Below, piece by piece: positions 47,855 through 61,500 of a stretch of DNA of 64,000 nt; position 1 is the first letter of the stretch, and each line of letters starts with the position of its first letter. The position numbers and the translations under genes are program-made. The stretch comes from Tubulanus polymorphus. Its lineage: Eukaryota; Nemertea; Palaeonemertea; Tubulaniformes; Tubulanidae. Where the stretch lies: the NCBI RefSeq assembly GCF_964204645.1, contig NC_134030.1:407355-471354 (forward strand), given 5' to 3'. Below the pieces are notes generated by a model that saw nothing but the letters and a program-made list of their open reading frames with translations, was not told where the DNA came from and made no database searches.

Positions 47855-50800
47855 TTTATAGGACAATATTCTGTGACATACAGTAAGAGGGTGTTCTTAT
47901 CTGTCGTATCTTAAATATTTATTATTAAAAGTAAGTAAAACTTTACGTATTAACACAAAACAAAGTATACTAACAACCACAATATAAAGCATATTTCTTG
48001 ACAAGTATCGTGCTGTGGGGAACAATATTGTCAAACAGACGTGAAAGAAACGATAGAAATTCATGTAAAGGCATTGTAAACTATATAAGGATACCCCTTA
48101 GACGTCGAGAATTGATTCAAACCCGCTATAAATACAAGTTTAAAAGATTATTAAAAACGAAACTTATTTTTGGAAATCTCTCTAAACGACTATCGTCGGA
48201 TAAAACCTCGCCTGATCGTGAAACACTGCTCACTTAGAAAGTCCGAAATCTTTCTTTGAGTTTATGGATGTTTTCCTGAGCTAGTAGTCTATTATTCGAC
48301 GTTTCGACTAAATTCTTATCATAGTCATCTTCAAGAAAAGCTAAGTAGAGTTGATGACTATTTGGATACTGTATTCATGAAGATGACTATTTGGATCTAG
48401 TCTAAAAGTCGAATAAACTACTAGGAAACATTGCAGACTCTTTTAATTGTTCTTATAAACTAACAATCATATTCAGGAATTCGTGAAGATGACTATCAGA
48501 ATATAGTCGAAAAATAGATAACTATGTAAAGGAACCATTTTGAACTTTCGTTTTTCGCTTTTCTGAGAGTGTGTTTCATTGGAATACCGGGCGTTGAGCG
48601 ATTAAAAGTAAAAATAAAGAATAAATTTTTTTATTTTCTGAGATCACACTCACCATTGACGTTATGTGTCCCGAGGATGCTGTGAATGGATTTCTTAGAC
48701 GGGGACCTGGATTGAGTTGATAGTTCGGGGGTGACGTCACCAGACTTGTTAACTAACGGTGTAGGCGTGCATGAACCTTAAACAAACATACACACACTTA
48801 TATAACATATACACTGCACCCAGTTCCACATTTTTGAGATTGGAGTTGAGATTCAACTCTGAGTTTTCAATTTGTCCGAAAATGAGCTGATTCTAACTCA
48901 GAGTTAACACTAACTCACGACCAACACTGTGGAATTACGCGCTATATATGTACTCAGTGACAATCGGTGCGAAGAGGTTTGAGAGTTTTTTATTTTCACA
49001 ACAAAAACATTTAGAGAATTAATATGTTTAAAACTACTTGGGGCTAATTGCACAGTCGTGACTTATCATTCAAAACCAGTCTAAGCTCATTTTGGTTCTA
49101 TAAACAATCTAACAACTTAAGACCAGTCTAAGCTCATTTTGGTTCTTTAAACAATCTAACAACTTAAGACCAGTCTAAGCTCATTTTGGTTCTATAAACA
49201 ATCTAACAACTTAAGACCAGTCTAAGCTCATTTTGGTTCTATAAACAATCTAACAATTTTGCTCTTTTCAGTTCTATAACCAATATAACAACTTAAGACC
49301 AGTTTTCAAAGACCACTTTTGGAATTATGACTGAATAACTTGGCTTTGAGGCATTCTAAGCTCACTTTGGTCTAATAACCAATCTAACAATTTAAAACCA
49401 GTTTTCAAAGACCAGTTTTGGAATAACGACTTTGTAACTGGGCTTTGAGGCATCGGACAAAGTAACCTCGAAAGCGCCACATACAGTACTCAACTCTTTG
49501 TTACTCCGTTACATTTTTCAGGGCCATCAGGGGGCGCTGTAGTTGCTCAAAGGTCGGTTAAAGATAACCAGTGGATAGTTGACAGTTAAAAGTTCATTGT
49601 TACCATGGTATTTATCCACCGGTTAACCAACATTGAACAAGTCCAGTTCCACAGTTCTGAGTTAAGATTTGACCCTGGGTTAAAACATTGAAAATGAACT
49701 AACTTTAAGTTAGAGTTAACTCTAACTCACAACTGTGGAACTGGGTCCCTGTAGCCTCTGGGAAATCGGTAGAGTTTGGGACTGCTGTAAATATTTCACC
49801 GAGTTGAGAATCAGGGAACTCGTTACTGGTTAATTGAGACTGCTGTAAATAATATGTCATCGATATTTGACCGCGCCAGTAACGAGAGTAAGGAGGGGTC
49901 TAATGTGTAAGTAAATATTACATTGTTCAAAATCCGAGTCCCTGAATGAGGGTTTGTGAAACCTAGAGAACCCTGGATACGACAAACCTTACAGCTATGT
50001 AATGAGGTACATTGCAAATGTCACAACGCCAGTTTTTATCGATATTCATGACGTGTTAAGGTACAGTTTTTTCCATAAACGGTTAGAAAAAAACAGGGCG
50101 TCATAAAACAGTTGAACACTGTACGCACACTGTGCTAACAGTGGCGGCAGTTTTAATGAGCATCATGGAAACTAGAAATTTAAATTCGTCCCCGAGCGGA
50201 ACTAGAGTTACCACGATCTATTGTATAATAGTAACCCTCGAAATGAAAATTCAATACGTGAAAATATTCTGGTTATTTGTCAAAAATGAGATCGAGCAAT
50301 TCAATCAAATTCCGAGTACATAATGAATATTGGGAGAAGACTTTCTCATCAGTCAGTTCATGACAAATAATTCTAACTACACTAATTCTAAATGATGAAA
50401 TACTTACAATATATTTGAATATCAAACATCTATATACACAAACACTGACTCATCACAACCAGCGAATTATCATAAAACTGACGAATTGAGATTTTAAAAA
50501 GAAATAAGATGACAAAAAACAAACAACCATCGAATCAGCCATAAATATATGGTACGTTACAAAAAAAACGAATTGATCGAAAAAAAAACCATCTAGAATA
50601 AAATCTTTGAAATTCCGATCCTTCGTGTTTAAATAATCTAAGATTCAACTCCGAACATCGAGACTAAATTGCCACAAAATCCGATCCTATTCCCATTAGT
50701 TTGTTCTTAATATTATCTAATATTCGACTGACGAAATGTAAACTTTATTCATCTAATGATTCAATGTTAAACAGTTCACAATTTCACAGGAATCCAGTCT

Positions 50801-53800
50801 CTGGCGGTAACAGATAGCAAGAGATAGTAAGGTAGTAAAAAATGATGGATCTGATGAATCGATTTCACAATATCTGTTTTGAGTGAGTAATTTAGATACC
50901 ATTGATTGAAACATACTTGTTGTAAAACAATAATAGGCCTATAAAACCTGTATATTCAGTATTACTAAACGTCGAATAAACTATTAATTAGCTCATGGGA
51001 ACATTTCCGACTTTTCTCTCCTTTTATATTATCAAAACAAAATAAAAACTTAACTGGATTTCAGTTAAATAATGAAGCAGTTAATAGAGTTTTCCTGAAG
51101 ACGACTAATTAGGATTTTTATTCTGGGCGAGGGATTTTATGAAATCAAAACCTAACAATTCACTAGAATTCAGATGAATACTGATGTCGGTACTTGAGTT
51201 TTCCTGAATATGACTATTATAGGATATAGTCTAAACGTTGAATAAAGTTTTAGCTCAAGGGAATATTTCGGACCCCTGTTATTCTGAATGTGCAGAAAAC
51301 ATGAACGCTAATTCGTACGGTTGAGTTTAGCTATTGAATTATTATCTAAATGAAGTTCAATAAAGTTTGGGTGTTTCCCGCGTTCTATCCACACCTCCCT
51401 GTACCGCGCCCTATTATCCCCCATCCACCCCTCCCCTAATTCGATCGGAAATTCAACTCCCTTCCAATTACGTAACACACATATCGACCTGACCTGACCG
51501 CCATTTTGGACGTCACGTGCCCACCACAAGCAAACTACCGTCAACAATTGATATTGTAAATGTTCACGTGACAACAGTTACCATACCATACCGGAAGTTT
51601 AACTGTTATGGTGTTATTGATTTTTTTAAGCTCCGGGGCCTCTGTTTTATTATTCAAGGGGGTTATGCAAAGATTTTCAAATCAAAAATCATACTATAGC
51701 TCAAGATAGATATTTCCCTATATAGAATAAAGGGAAGTCATTCCATTCATAATACTTTGTTGTAAGATTCTAAATGTTGATTTCAATTAGTGACTTCAAT
51801 AATTAAATGGAGTAATTCGCCTATAGACATTAGAGCTGATATTGTAATAAGCTGCTACTGTTAATGAACGAATAGGAATTAATGAATGTATCTTTCTCTC
51901 TCACTCGTGTCATCGATTCAACCTATAGTAGACATAATAACCAACTGAGGAGGGACCACGCCCGACTGATAACTAACTGTACTAATAACACATCATCATG
52001 CGGCGTTCAGACCTGACTCGTGCGCGCGCAACACCACCATCACCAGCCAAATCACTGGACATATCGATTCCTATCGATACCAACGGAGCCTGTTACCTAG
52101 CAACTGATTCAATAACTAAACTAATGACCAATTAACATGATTCGACGCGCGGAGATCACGTGATCGACTCAGCGACGGAAAATAGAGAGAATATTAAAGT
52201 TTTATCAGTCTTATCAGAGACAGTTTTACTAATTGTTATTACAGTTTTCAACCCGTGTCTAAATACCGTTACATTCCATAATATACGGATAACTGAGTCC
52301 GATAACTGAGTCCGATAACTGAGTCCGATAACTGAGTCCGACAACTGAGTCCGATAATGAGTCCGAAATGTTTCCTTGTGGTTAGTAGGTTATCTCGCTT
52401 CAAATATGGGCTAAATATTGATACCTCGTTTCGCCTTTCTGCTGAGTTTTGAAGTTGACCCGGCCCCGATCGCCTATCTCTACCCTGTACATTACTTTTT
52501 AAGAAATCATGATCAAGCTGACAATAAGAGACCCGGCAGTTATAGAAATGAACTGATTACAAATTACATAGCGATTTACAAAACGACCCGACCGATTAGG
52601 AAACGCAAGCTATCATGTTTTAGCCATATCCTTTTAGTCATCTTCGGTAGTACTATCAAGAGTTAGTCGAAACATTGAAAATAATCAATCGCACCAAGAA
52701 ACATTTCGGGTCGATTCCGCTCTCTTAAAAAAAGGGTCATTACTATAAAAAAAACTGGTCACTTATAGATTCACTGTCTCTCTGTATTTCAAAATTCTAT
52801 TTGTCGTAATCAAAAAATTATTAACCCCCCCCCCCTGATTACATCATAACCAATGCGGACGATAAATAAACGGTAGGTAATTTCTACGTCGCTAAAAAAA
52901 GTCTTCAATTTTTTTCAGAAATATTCCTTGGATATTTCATATGCATATATATATACACACATTCTTTATGCGAAGCAAGAATCTTTTAGGAAGCGAAGAT
53001 CTAACAATCAGCGCCACCGATCGGCGGTTTCGGGTACTAAACATACGAGCCTAGTATTATTAGATACGCCTAAAGCCTATAGAGTGCGCTGTGAGCTGAT
53101 ATAATGTAAAACTACGTAGCTGCAGTAGAAATACAGTTCGGAACAGTTCGGAACACTTCGGAACAGTTCGGCACGGTTCGGAAATTTCCGTCATGTTCCG
53201 ATGATTGAATAATATAGTGCGTTTGAAAAGTGCTGTACGCCGTTATACGGGACTACGTTTAAAAAAATCAATAATTATATATACATATCACATCCGTATC
53301 CATCACTGTTATCGATGACGTCACACGCGTGATGACGTCATCCGCTCGGGAATCTATTCTTAGCTCGAAAATTCGAATGCTCATTAACATAATCAGACAC
53401 AAAGATTATAAAAATGAATCGAAAATTATATAGAAATTTGCATATTCAAATTCGAATAAAGTAAGCATTAAAATCAATAAAAAACTACACGAATTTGCAT
53501 ATTAATTTGCATAATTAGGATAATAAGAAATTTTCAGGAAAATTTGCATATTTATATATATAGATTTCTAGGTTGATGATGCGATAGAGGGCGGTAGTGT
53601 AGAAGGCAATACAGTGATGAATAACGAATATATATATATAGATATAATTAGACAAACACCGTACCGACAGTGACCGTCGTATCTGTTATGCTAGACAGAG
53701 ATTCTGATTCGGACGGGGGCTGATTGGCCAGACGGTTTAAACCTGAAACAATCATCCATACCATTTCAATATATAGAATAAATAAATAATAATATACAGA

Positions 53801-55481
53801 TATATATATATTTCATAAATGATTCATCTGTGGACCCGGTTCCACTGGCTGTCGTCGAGATGGTTTAACCATGGACTCTAAAACTCGTCCATGCTCCAGA
53901 GAAAATAGTTCAACTGTCTCAATGTTTCAACCCATGGGAGCTAGTTCCATAATCATGGACTTTAAGACCAGTTTAAGGCCATTTTGGTTCAACAATCCAT
54001 CTAAAAACTTAAGACTAGTTTAAGTTCATTTCGGTTCAATAGCCAATCTAACAACTTAAAACCAGTCTAAGACGACCTTAGTTCTAAAGCCAATGAACAA
54101 TTTTAGACCTTAGGATTAGGATTTAAGACCACTTGAGTCTCGACTGTGGAACACACCCCCCCCCCTAAACTGTAAAACCGGGTCCAGAACTCAGACATAA
54201 GTCCGAATAAATCTGTCTCAATTCTTAAAATGAAATTTAAAAAGAAATATGTTCAAAGCATTCACAACATGAAAGTGCCGACGATATGAAAAATACAATT
54301 CGTGCTTTCGACTGAATGGAGAAAAATAAATAGTGGAAAAATTGCCGTAAATATCACGATTATTGTTGATTATTTTTATCGACCGATTTTATGTAAATTT
54401 ATGTAAAATTATGCAAATATTCTCTGCGTAAATTGTTACTTTGTGCAAATATAAATGTTTAGAATCACGCTATGTATTTCTCGGTTTTGGAGGAGACTCG
54501 GTGATCTGTGCCCTCCCACCGTGTCGGCTGCTTGTGAACCCCGCACACCGCGCACGTGACCACTACCGTTATTTCAAAAACCAATTTTCTTATTCAACGA
54601 ATCGAAGTAGGGAAAATATCGATAATCACCGAAAGCTCTCGGCGGTGGCGGCGGCGGCGACGCGGCGCGAAACGGCGATTGAAATTGAAAACCGATCGTG
54701 GACGAAAATGTCAGAGAATAATTCAGTAAAGAATGTGGGTCATCAGCAGCCGACAAGAGAGAGGAGAGAGAGAGCGAGGTAATCAATATCGATTCGATCC
54801 GGATATATCGGTATATATGAAAATCATTGTGATATTGATGTAATTCTATTTATAGTAACAGACTCGACGCCACGGGTAGCGGTGGCGGCAGTGAAGTCAC
54901 TATTGACAATATGTAACGATTGTGACTGTTGCCCGTTCAAACTGTATAGGCCTAATACGGGTGGGTTTAAACAGTGGAATTAACGTAAAACGCAATTTTT
55001 GATGACGTCTTGGACGAAAATTTTTGAATGAGAGTTAAGAAAAATAGCGACCTTTTTAGTATTCGCTGATTGGCCGAAATCGAACGGGCGCTCGTCACAA
55101 AATCCTCCGATTGGTCCAGATACGTTAATTAATTGAATGGTCCTCCAATCGGAACGGAGCTGCATGCTGATTGGCCGCTTTACCTTTGTAGCGCGGTGGG
55201 CCTGATTGAGGTTAAGTACGTACAATAAGAATGTACATGTATATTGTGTGACTGTACATGTACATATGTTATGTGCGGGTCGCCGTCCAAGTCGTGTCGA
55301 TCCCGGCTTGGAGAATTCAGTCTGATAACTCCGAGATCCCTGGTCTGTACGTCTGTTGTGTCAGAAATAGCGCGGCCATTTTGGTTTAGTATTCTACAAA
55401 CAATGTCTGGAGCGCTGGATACTAGTCTACAGCTGAGATACATTAGATAGACCTTTGTAAAGGAAAATAAAGATGATGATC

Positions 55482-55515
<34 letters not shown>

Positions 55516-58500
55516 CCAGACAAGACAGCGCTCTCATCCCACTCCTCTCTCTCAACATCTCCCTCTCCCCTCTCTCTCCCTGTCTCTCTTCTCATTACTT
55601 ACTCTCTTCTTTCTCTCTCCTCTCCCTCTCACTGCTCTCCCTCTCTCCTCCATCTCCATCTCCCTCTCTCCGTCTTCACGATGATCTCCATTCCCCCTCT
55701 GTCCCCACTCTCATTCCTCTCCCGTCTCCTCCCTCCCTCGACTCTCCCCCCCTCTTGACGAGGGTCATTTAGTCGAAATAAATGTTTTTGGTAAATTTGT
55801 ATTTCATAGTTCCACACACGCATCGCCTGCACTTAACATACGACTGCGTGCTGGCGCAGTGTACCAGCCCGTAACCCAGTTTCCCCGGACACACTTAATA
55901 ATCCGGACCGATCGATAATCTACAGTTATAGTTCATTCCGAGAGAGGGCGTTTCCCGGACTTGGAACTTCGAATTTTCTGTCGAAAAATATCGAAATTTT
56001 ATATCTGTAAGTATTATTCTCACCAGATCGCGCCTTATGTTACCTAATTCGCGTAACATCCGGTTGAGAAATGCTATCTAAATCCGATAGAGGTCGGTGT
56101 CAGTAGTTTCCTGTTCAGCAGATGATCAGAGATTGATATATCGATATTTTGATATTCGAGATTGATATATCGATATTTTGAGTGGTTGATTGATAATGCT
56201 CTTGATGCGGTTTGTTTGTTAGGCGACGTAGATAAACTATTTTATAAATATTAGTTCGTATTTTTTGAACGGTACTCGAGTTTGCAGGGTAAACAAGCTG
56301 TCTAATTACTGGATAAACAGCGGGGAGGTCCATTCATTCATTGCTCGCTGTTTTAAATACTCAGTGATTTATAAAGTGAAAACATATGTTGAAAAACTAT
56401 ACACAGCTAGTACTAAACGGTGAACTGATTTGAAGGTGAAGGTCGATCGTTCGATCGTTCTTTTAATGTTTTGATGAAATTGTTTAGTCAAATTTTACTG
56501 AAGTCATTTCTATTTTTGAGTCTCAATTTGTATTTCTAATTCAATTTACTAAGTGTAAGTCATCATTTGGATAAGTCGTTACATTACTGAAGTCATCTCT
56601 ATTTTTGAGTCTCAATTTGTATTTCTAATTCAATTTACTAAGTGTAAGTCATCATTTGTATCTAAGTCGTCGCATTACTAGAGTCATCTCTATTTTTTAG
56701 TCTCAATTTATATTTCTGATTCAATTTTAATAATCAATTTAATCAATTCAATTTTTTAATCAATTTAATTTGTATCTAAGTTGTCACATTACTGAAGTCA
56801 TCTCTATTTTTTTGTCTGAATTTGTATTTCAAATTCAATTTATTAAATATATGTCATCTTTTGGATATGTTTTCAACATAATGACCGTCACAGTTACGAC
56901 AACAACATGTTTATGGGTGTATTTTTAAAAGTGGTAAAATGTAATGTGACACTCGGAACTGTTGAAAGCAACAACTAAAATATTAATCATGAAATATAAT
57001 TAATATGAATGAAATGAAGTTGCTTGTTGAACCTAACTGTAGCTGAAGGCTTTGTTTATGGTATATTCATGGTGTTTTGACGTAAGAAAGCTTTAAAAGT
57101 GTTGTTGTTTTTTAGTAAATAAACGACATATAGTTGGATATAAATATATAAATATATATATATATATACATCACTGATAAAAATACAGAAAAACAAGTCA
57201 CAGAATCACACAGTTCTGAATCGTGGTTTGCGAATAAACTTGCGTCATGAAATATCCGGAATAGAATGTCGAAACCACAATAAAGGTAGCAACAGATTTA
57301 GAATTATATCGAAAAATTTATCAAATCTAGGAAATTTCACCAAAAACCAGTATCGAAAATACGGTTGAGTCAGTGAAGACGAGATGTAATCTATGTGGTA
57401 TATAAACAACCCGCAATATTAATTATATAACAATATATAAACAACCCACAATGTTAATTATTTAACAACACATAAACAACCCATAATGTTAATTATCTAA
57501 CAATATATAAACAACCCACAATGTTAATTATTTAACAATATATAAACAACCCACAATATTAATTATTCAAAAATGGATCTTTATAAAACAACCCACAATA
57601 TTGACTTATCACTCGAATATAGCAATGACTCCTGTTTTGTGACGACTCTTGTCCAAATGATGACTTACACTTAGTAAATTGAATTAGAAATTCAAATTGA
57701 GGTTCAAAAATAGAGATGACTTCAGTAATGTGACAACTTATCCAAATGATGACTTTCACTTAGTGGTAAAATGGATTATAAATTCTGCACGGTGAATCAA
57801 GCTCTAATTATTGGCATCCAACTGATTTAAGCCGGTTCAATTTCAAAACCTGATTTGACTCGAAATTTATTCAGATTTGTTGCCACCCGAAATCAGCCAA
57901 GGTTAAATACATACACCATGATAACGATATAATTATCTCATCTTCAGATCGGACAATCTGTGATAATTGGAGAATTGCCACTAGACATGTATGTATCATT
58001 ATAAAGTGGTTATCGGGGTGGATTAGTAGTTAAACAGAGCCTAATGAAGCCCGCGTGGGTTTAATCCAGTAATCCGGCGGATTAGATATAAGATTATCGA
58101 CAAACCACGATCATCACGACTGCGTGAGTCCAAAATCAAAACCAATAACACATTATTATCATATAATACACTTAAACCATAATGAGACAAGGTTCCACAA
58201 ACCGAGGAAGCACCACCAGTAATACTGACGTCACCAGGCAGGCAGGACTGAGATTGAGTCTGACCCCGTCGTATCGAGTCATCTCATTCACACTTGAGCC
58301 GCCATCTTGGATTACGAGCGGTTTGCTTAGCAACATCTGAATTTTTTCCGAGTCTCGCTAATTCTCGTCAAAATAACGCGAGATCCAAGATGGCCGCTTT
58401 ACCGTAAAATAGGTGTGAAACATTTCGACATTTCCCATAATGCCTCGCGTTCGGATGGGCTGTTGCTATGATACGATCTCGAATTTCATGCAACAATATC

Positions 58501-61500
58501 GTATCGTAGCAACACCACAAACCAGAAGCAGTACGGGAAATACCGAATGGTTGCTAGGATAGCAGCCCGTGCACGGGTAGTTACGAATGAAATGACCTCA
58601 ACCGAAATGAACGAGGGGGTCACACTTCCGTTCACGTGACGCTGTTATTACGTACCTGACGGACTGGCACTGTCCTGCTGACGGTGATGGTGGAGTTGCC
58701 CGGATGACGTCCCGTGGTGAAGTAACTCAGTGAGTTTATCAGCTAAACCGAGATGGTGATGGTGATGTGATCTAGTATTAGTAGCGACTAGTGATGTTTG
58801 TTGTATTATTGTTGATGGTGGTAGTGTTGGTTCAACAGAAGGTGGTGAAGATGGTGTTGGTATATTTTGATGTTGTGGTGTGATACTGATAGGTGCGCAC
58901 ACTGTATGCGACGCTACGACTGCTACATCGCGTACTAGTAGCGCCCCCTGGTGGTGGTGTGGCTGCTTACCGGTCCCAGTGCTCACGCTCATGCCTATTT
59001 TCGATTGCGTATTTGGTTTCTTCATAAACGACATAAACAAATGCTTGCATAGATCGACGGGTAGTTCATCCACGTCCAAATATTGTTCCATGAACTTTGT
59101 GAACTTTTCGTAGTCGATTGGCTGAAAATAAATATCATATTCAATACTAACGATGAAAGTAATAATGATGATAATATTAAGAATAATAATATGATAATAA
59201 AATGATAAAGATAATATCAATGAGGCTTGATATATAGCGTTACCGAAGAGCTGCTTACACTGAAATGTATCCATTAAAAAGGAAAATTTCGGATGCATCA
59301 TCAAAAGATGCCATGGATGAACAGAGACTGAGGACAGAGGCTGAGGGCTGAGGACTGAGGACTGAGGACTGAGGGCTGAGGGCTGAGGGCTGAGGGCTGA
59401 GGGCTGAGGGCTGAGGGCTGAGGGCTGAGGACTGAGGCTGAGGCTGAGGGCTGAGGGCTGAGGGCTGAGGGCTGAGGACTGAGGACTGAGGCTGAGGCTG
59501 AGGGCTGAGGGCTGAGGGCTGAGGGCTGAGGGCTGAGGGCTGAGGGCTGAGGGCTGAGGGCTGAGGGCTGAGGGCTGAGGGCTGAGGACTGAGGACTGAG
59601 GCTGAGGCTGAGGGCTGAGGGCTGAGGGCTGAGGACTGAGGACTGAGGGCTGAGGGCTGAGGGCTGAGGGCTGAGGGCTGAGGGCTGAGGGCTGAGGACT
59701 GAGGGCTGAGGGCTGAGGGCTGAGGGCTGAGGGCTGAGGGCTGAGGGCTGAGGGCTGAGGACTGAGGACTGAGGGCTGAGGGCTGAGGGCTGAGGACTGA
59801 GGGCTGAGGGCTGAGGGCTGAGGGCTGAGGGCTGAGGGCTGAGGCTGAGGCTGAGGCTGAGGGCTGAGGGCTGAGGGCTGAGGGCTGAGGGCTGAGGGCT
59901 GAGGGCTGAGGGCTGAGGGCTGAGGGCTGAGGGCTGAGGACTGAGGACTGAGGGCTGAGGACTGAGGGCTGAGGACTGAGGGCTGAGGGCTGAGGGCTGA
60001 GGACTGAGGACTGAGGACTGAGGGCTGAGGACTGAGGGCTGAGGACTGAGGACTGAGGGCTGAGGACTGAGGGCTGAGGACTGAGGACTGAGGACTGAGG
60101 ACTGAGGGCTGAGGACTGAGAGAGCTTGTTCCACAATTTGGGAATTTTACACAGTTTAGCAAATATGAAAACACTATAAACTGCAGCGACCAGTAGAATA
60201 GAAAAGTTTAAAGTTCGGTTAAGTTCGAATAATTGTTCTCGTCATTTGTCACCAGCCACCACACTGAACACTACTGTTCTATGTTCTAGTGGTTAACACG
60301 CTCGACTGGCATGCTCGAGGTCGCAGGTTCGAGTCCTGCTAGGGTTTGGGTTAAGGACGACGAACTATGGTTGAAGCCCACATTTTTCATTGCGTTCAAT
60401 GTCTAATTTTTCTTCATGTTTCTGCAGGTCACAATATTGGTCAAGGTCACAGTATCATGGACTGCCGACCTGTGAACGCGGTTATCAAAAGTTGAATTTT
60501 TTCGGAAATAATTCCATCGAATGCGAAAAGAATGTCCAAATAAATCAGTTCTCAAGGGGCTAAGACCCTCGGTAACATATTTCACATTTTTGTTCAAATT
60601 AATCAGTAATCAACAGCAAAATCTTCAGTAACACCTTTCAATTTCAGTACAAATCGAACTATTATAATTTCTGTGATGAAATACATAGTAACAAAATACA
60701 GTAAATGAGTAACAGTTGGTTCTGTTAGAATAGCATTGTGGAGCAACTATGGTTACGGCATGGTAGTTGTGCAAACTAGTAGATGATGCATTAATTTAAA
60801 ACAGGTCTATTTTTATACTCGGAGACTGGAACGATACTCTTGGTGCTCATAAGGAAATTGTAACCAAACTATTTTATTCATAGCCCCGTGTTTCGTAATA
60901 GTCTTACTAATACGCATGCGTGGGAGGCCTGCTAGTAATGACAGACAGTCAGTCATCGCGACCAAACGACATTATTTATACACGTCCCAGAGATCATTAG
61001 CAAAACGCGGTCTAAAATTGCAGTGAGTCAAACCGCACTGCTGGTGGGAATTTGTAGATACTTCGTACAGAGAGCAGTGATGGTGGGTGTATCGGAAAGG
61101 TGCACTGAATTGTCTCTTTAGACAGCAGTGATGGTGGGTGTATCGGAAAGGTGCACTGAACTGTCTCTTTAGACAGCAGTGATGGTGGGTGTATCGGAAA
61201 GGTGCACTGAACTGTCTCTTTAGACAGCAGTGATGGTGGGTGTATCGGAAAGGTGCACCGAACTGTCTCTTTAGACAGCAGTGATGGTGGGTGTATCGGA
61301 AAGGTGCACCGAACTGTCTCTTTAGACAGCAGTGATGGTGGGTGTATCGGAAAGGTGCACTGAACTGTCTCTTTAGACAGCAGTGATGGTGGGTGTATCG
61401 GAAAGGTGCAACGAACTGTCTCTTTAGACAGCAGTGATGGTGGGTGTATCGGAAAGGTGCACTGAACTGTCTATTTAGACAGCAGTGATGGTGGGTGTAT

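Noticed and set aside
59255-60136. Two more long Ser/Pro/Gln-rich ORFs (277 and 293 codons)
   Set aside because: All three frames of the 7-bp repeat cycle through the same residues without stops.
58648-60174. A 508-codon minus-strand ORF
   Set aside because: Only its last third (58656-59121) is a real DGK exon; the rest is the 7-bp repeat read in frame across the intron and acceptor.
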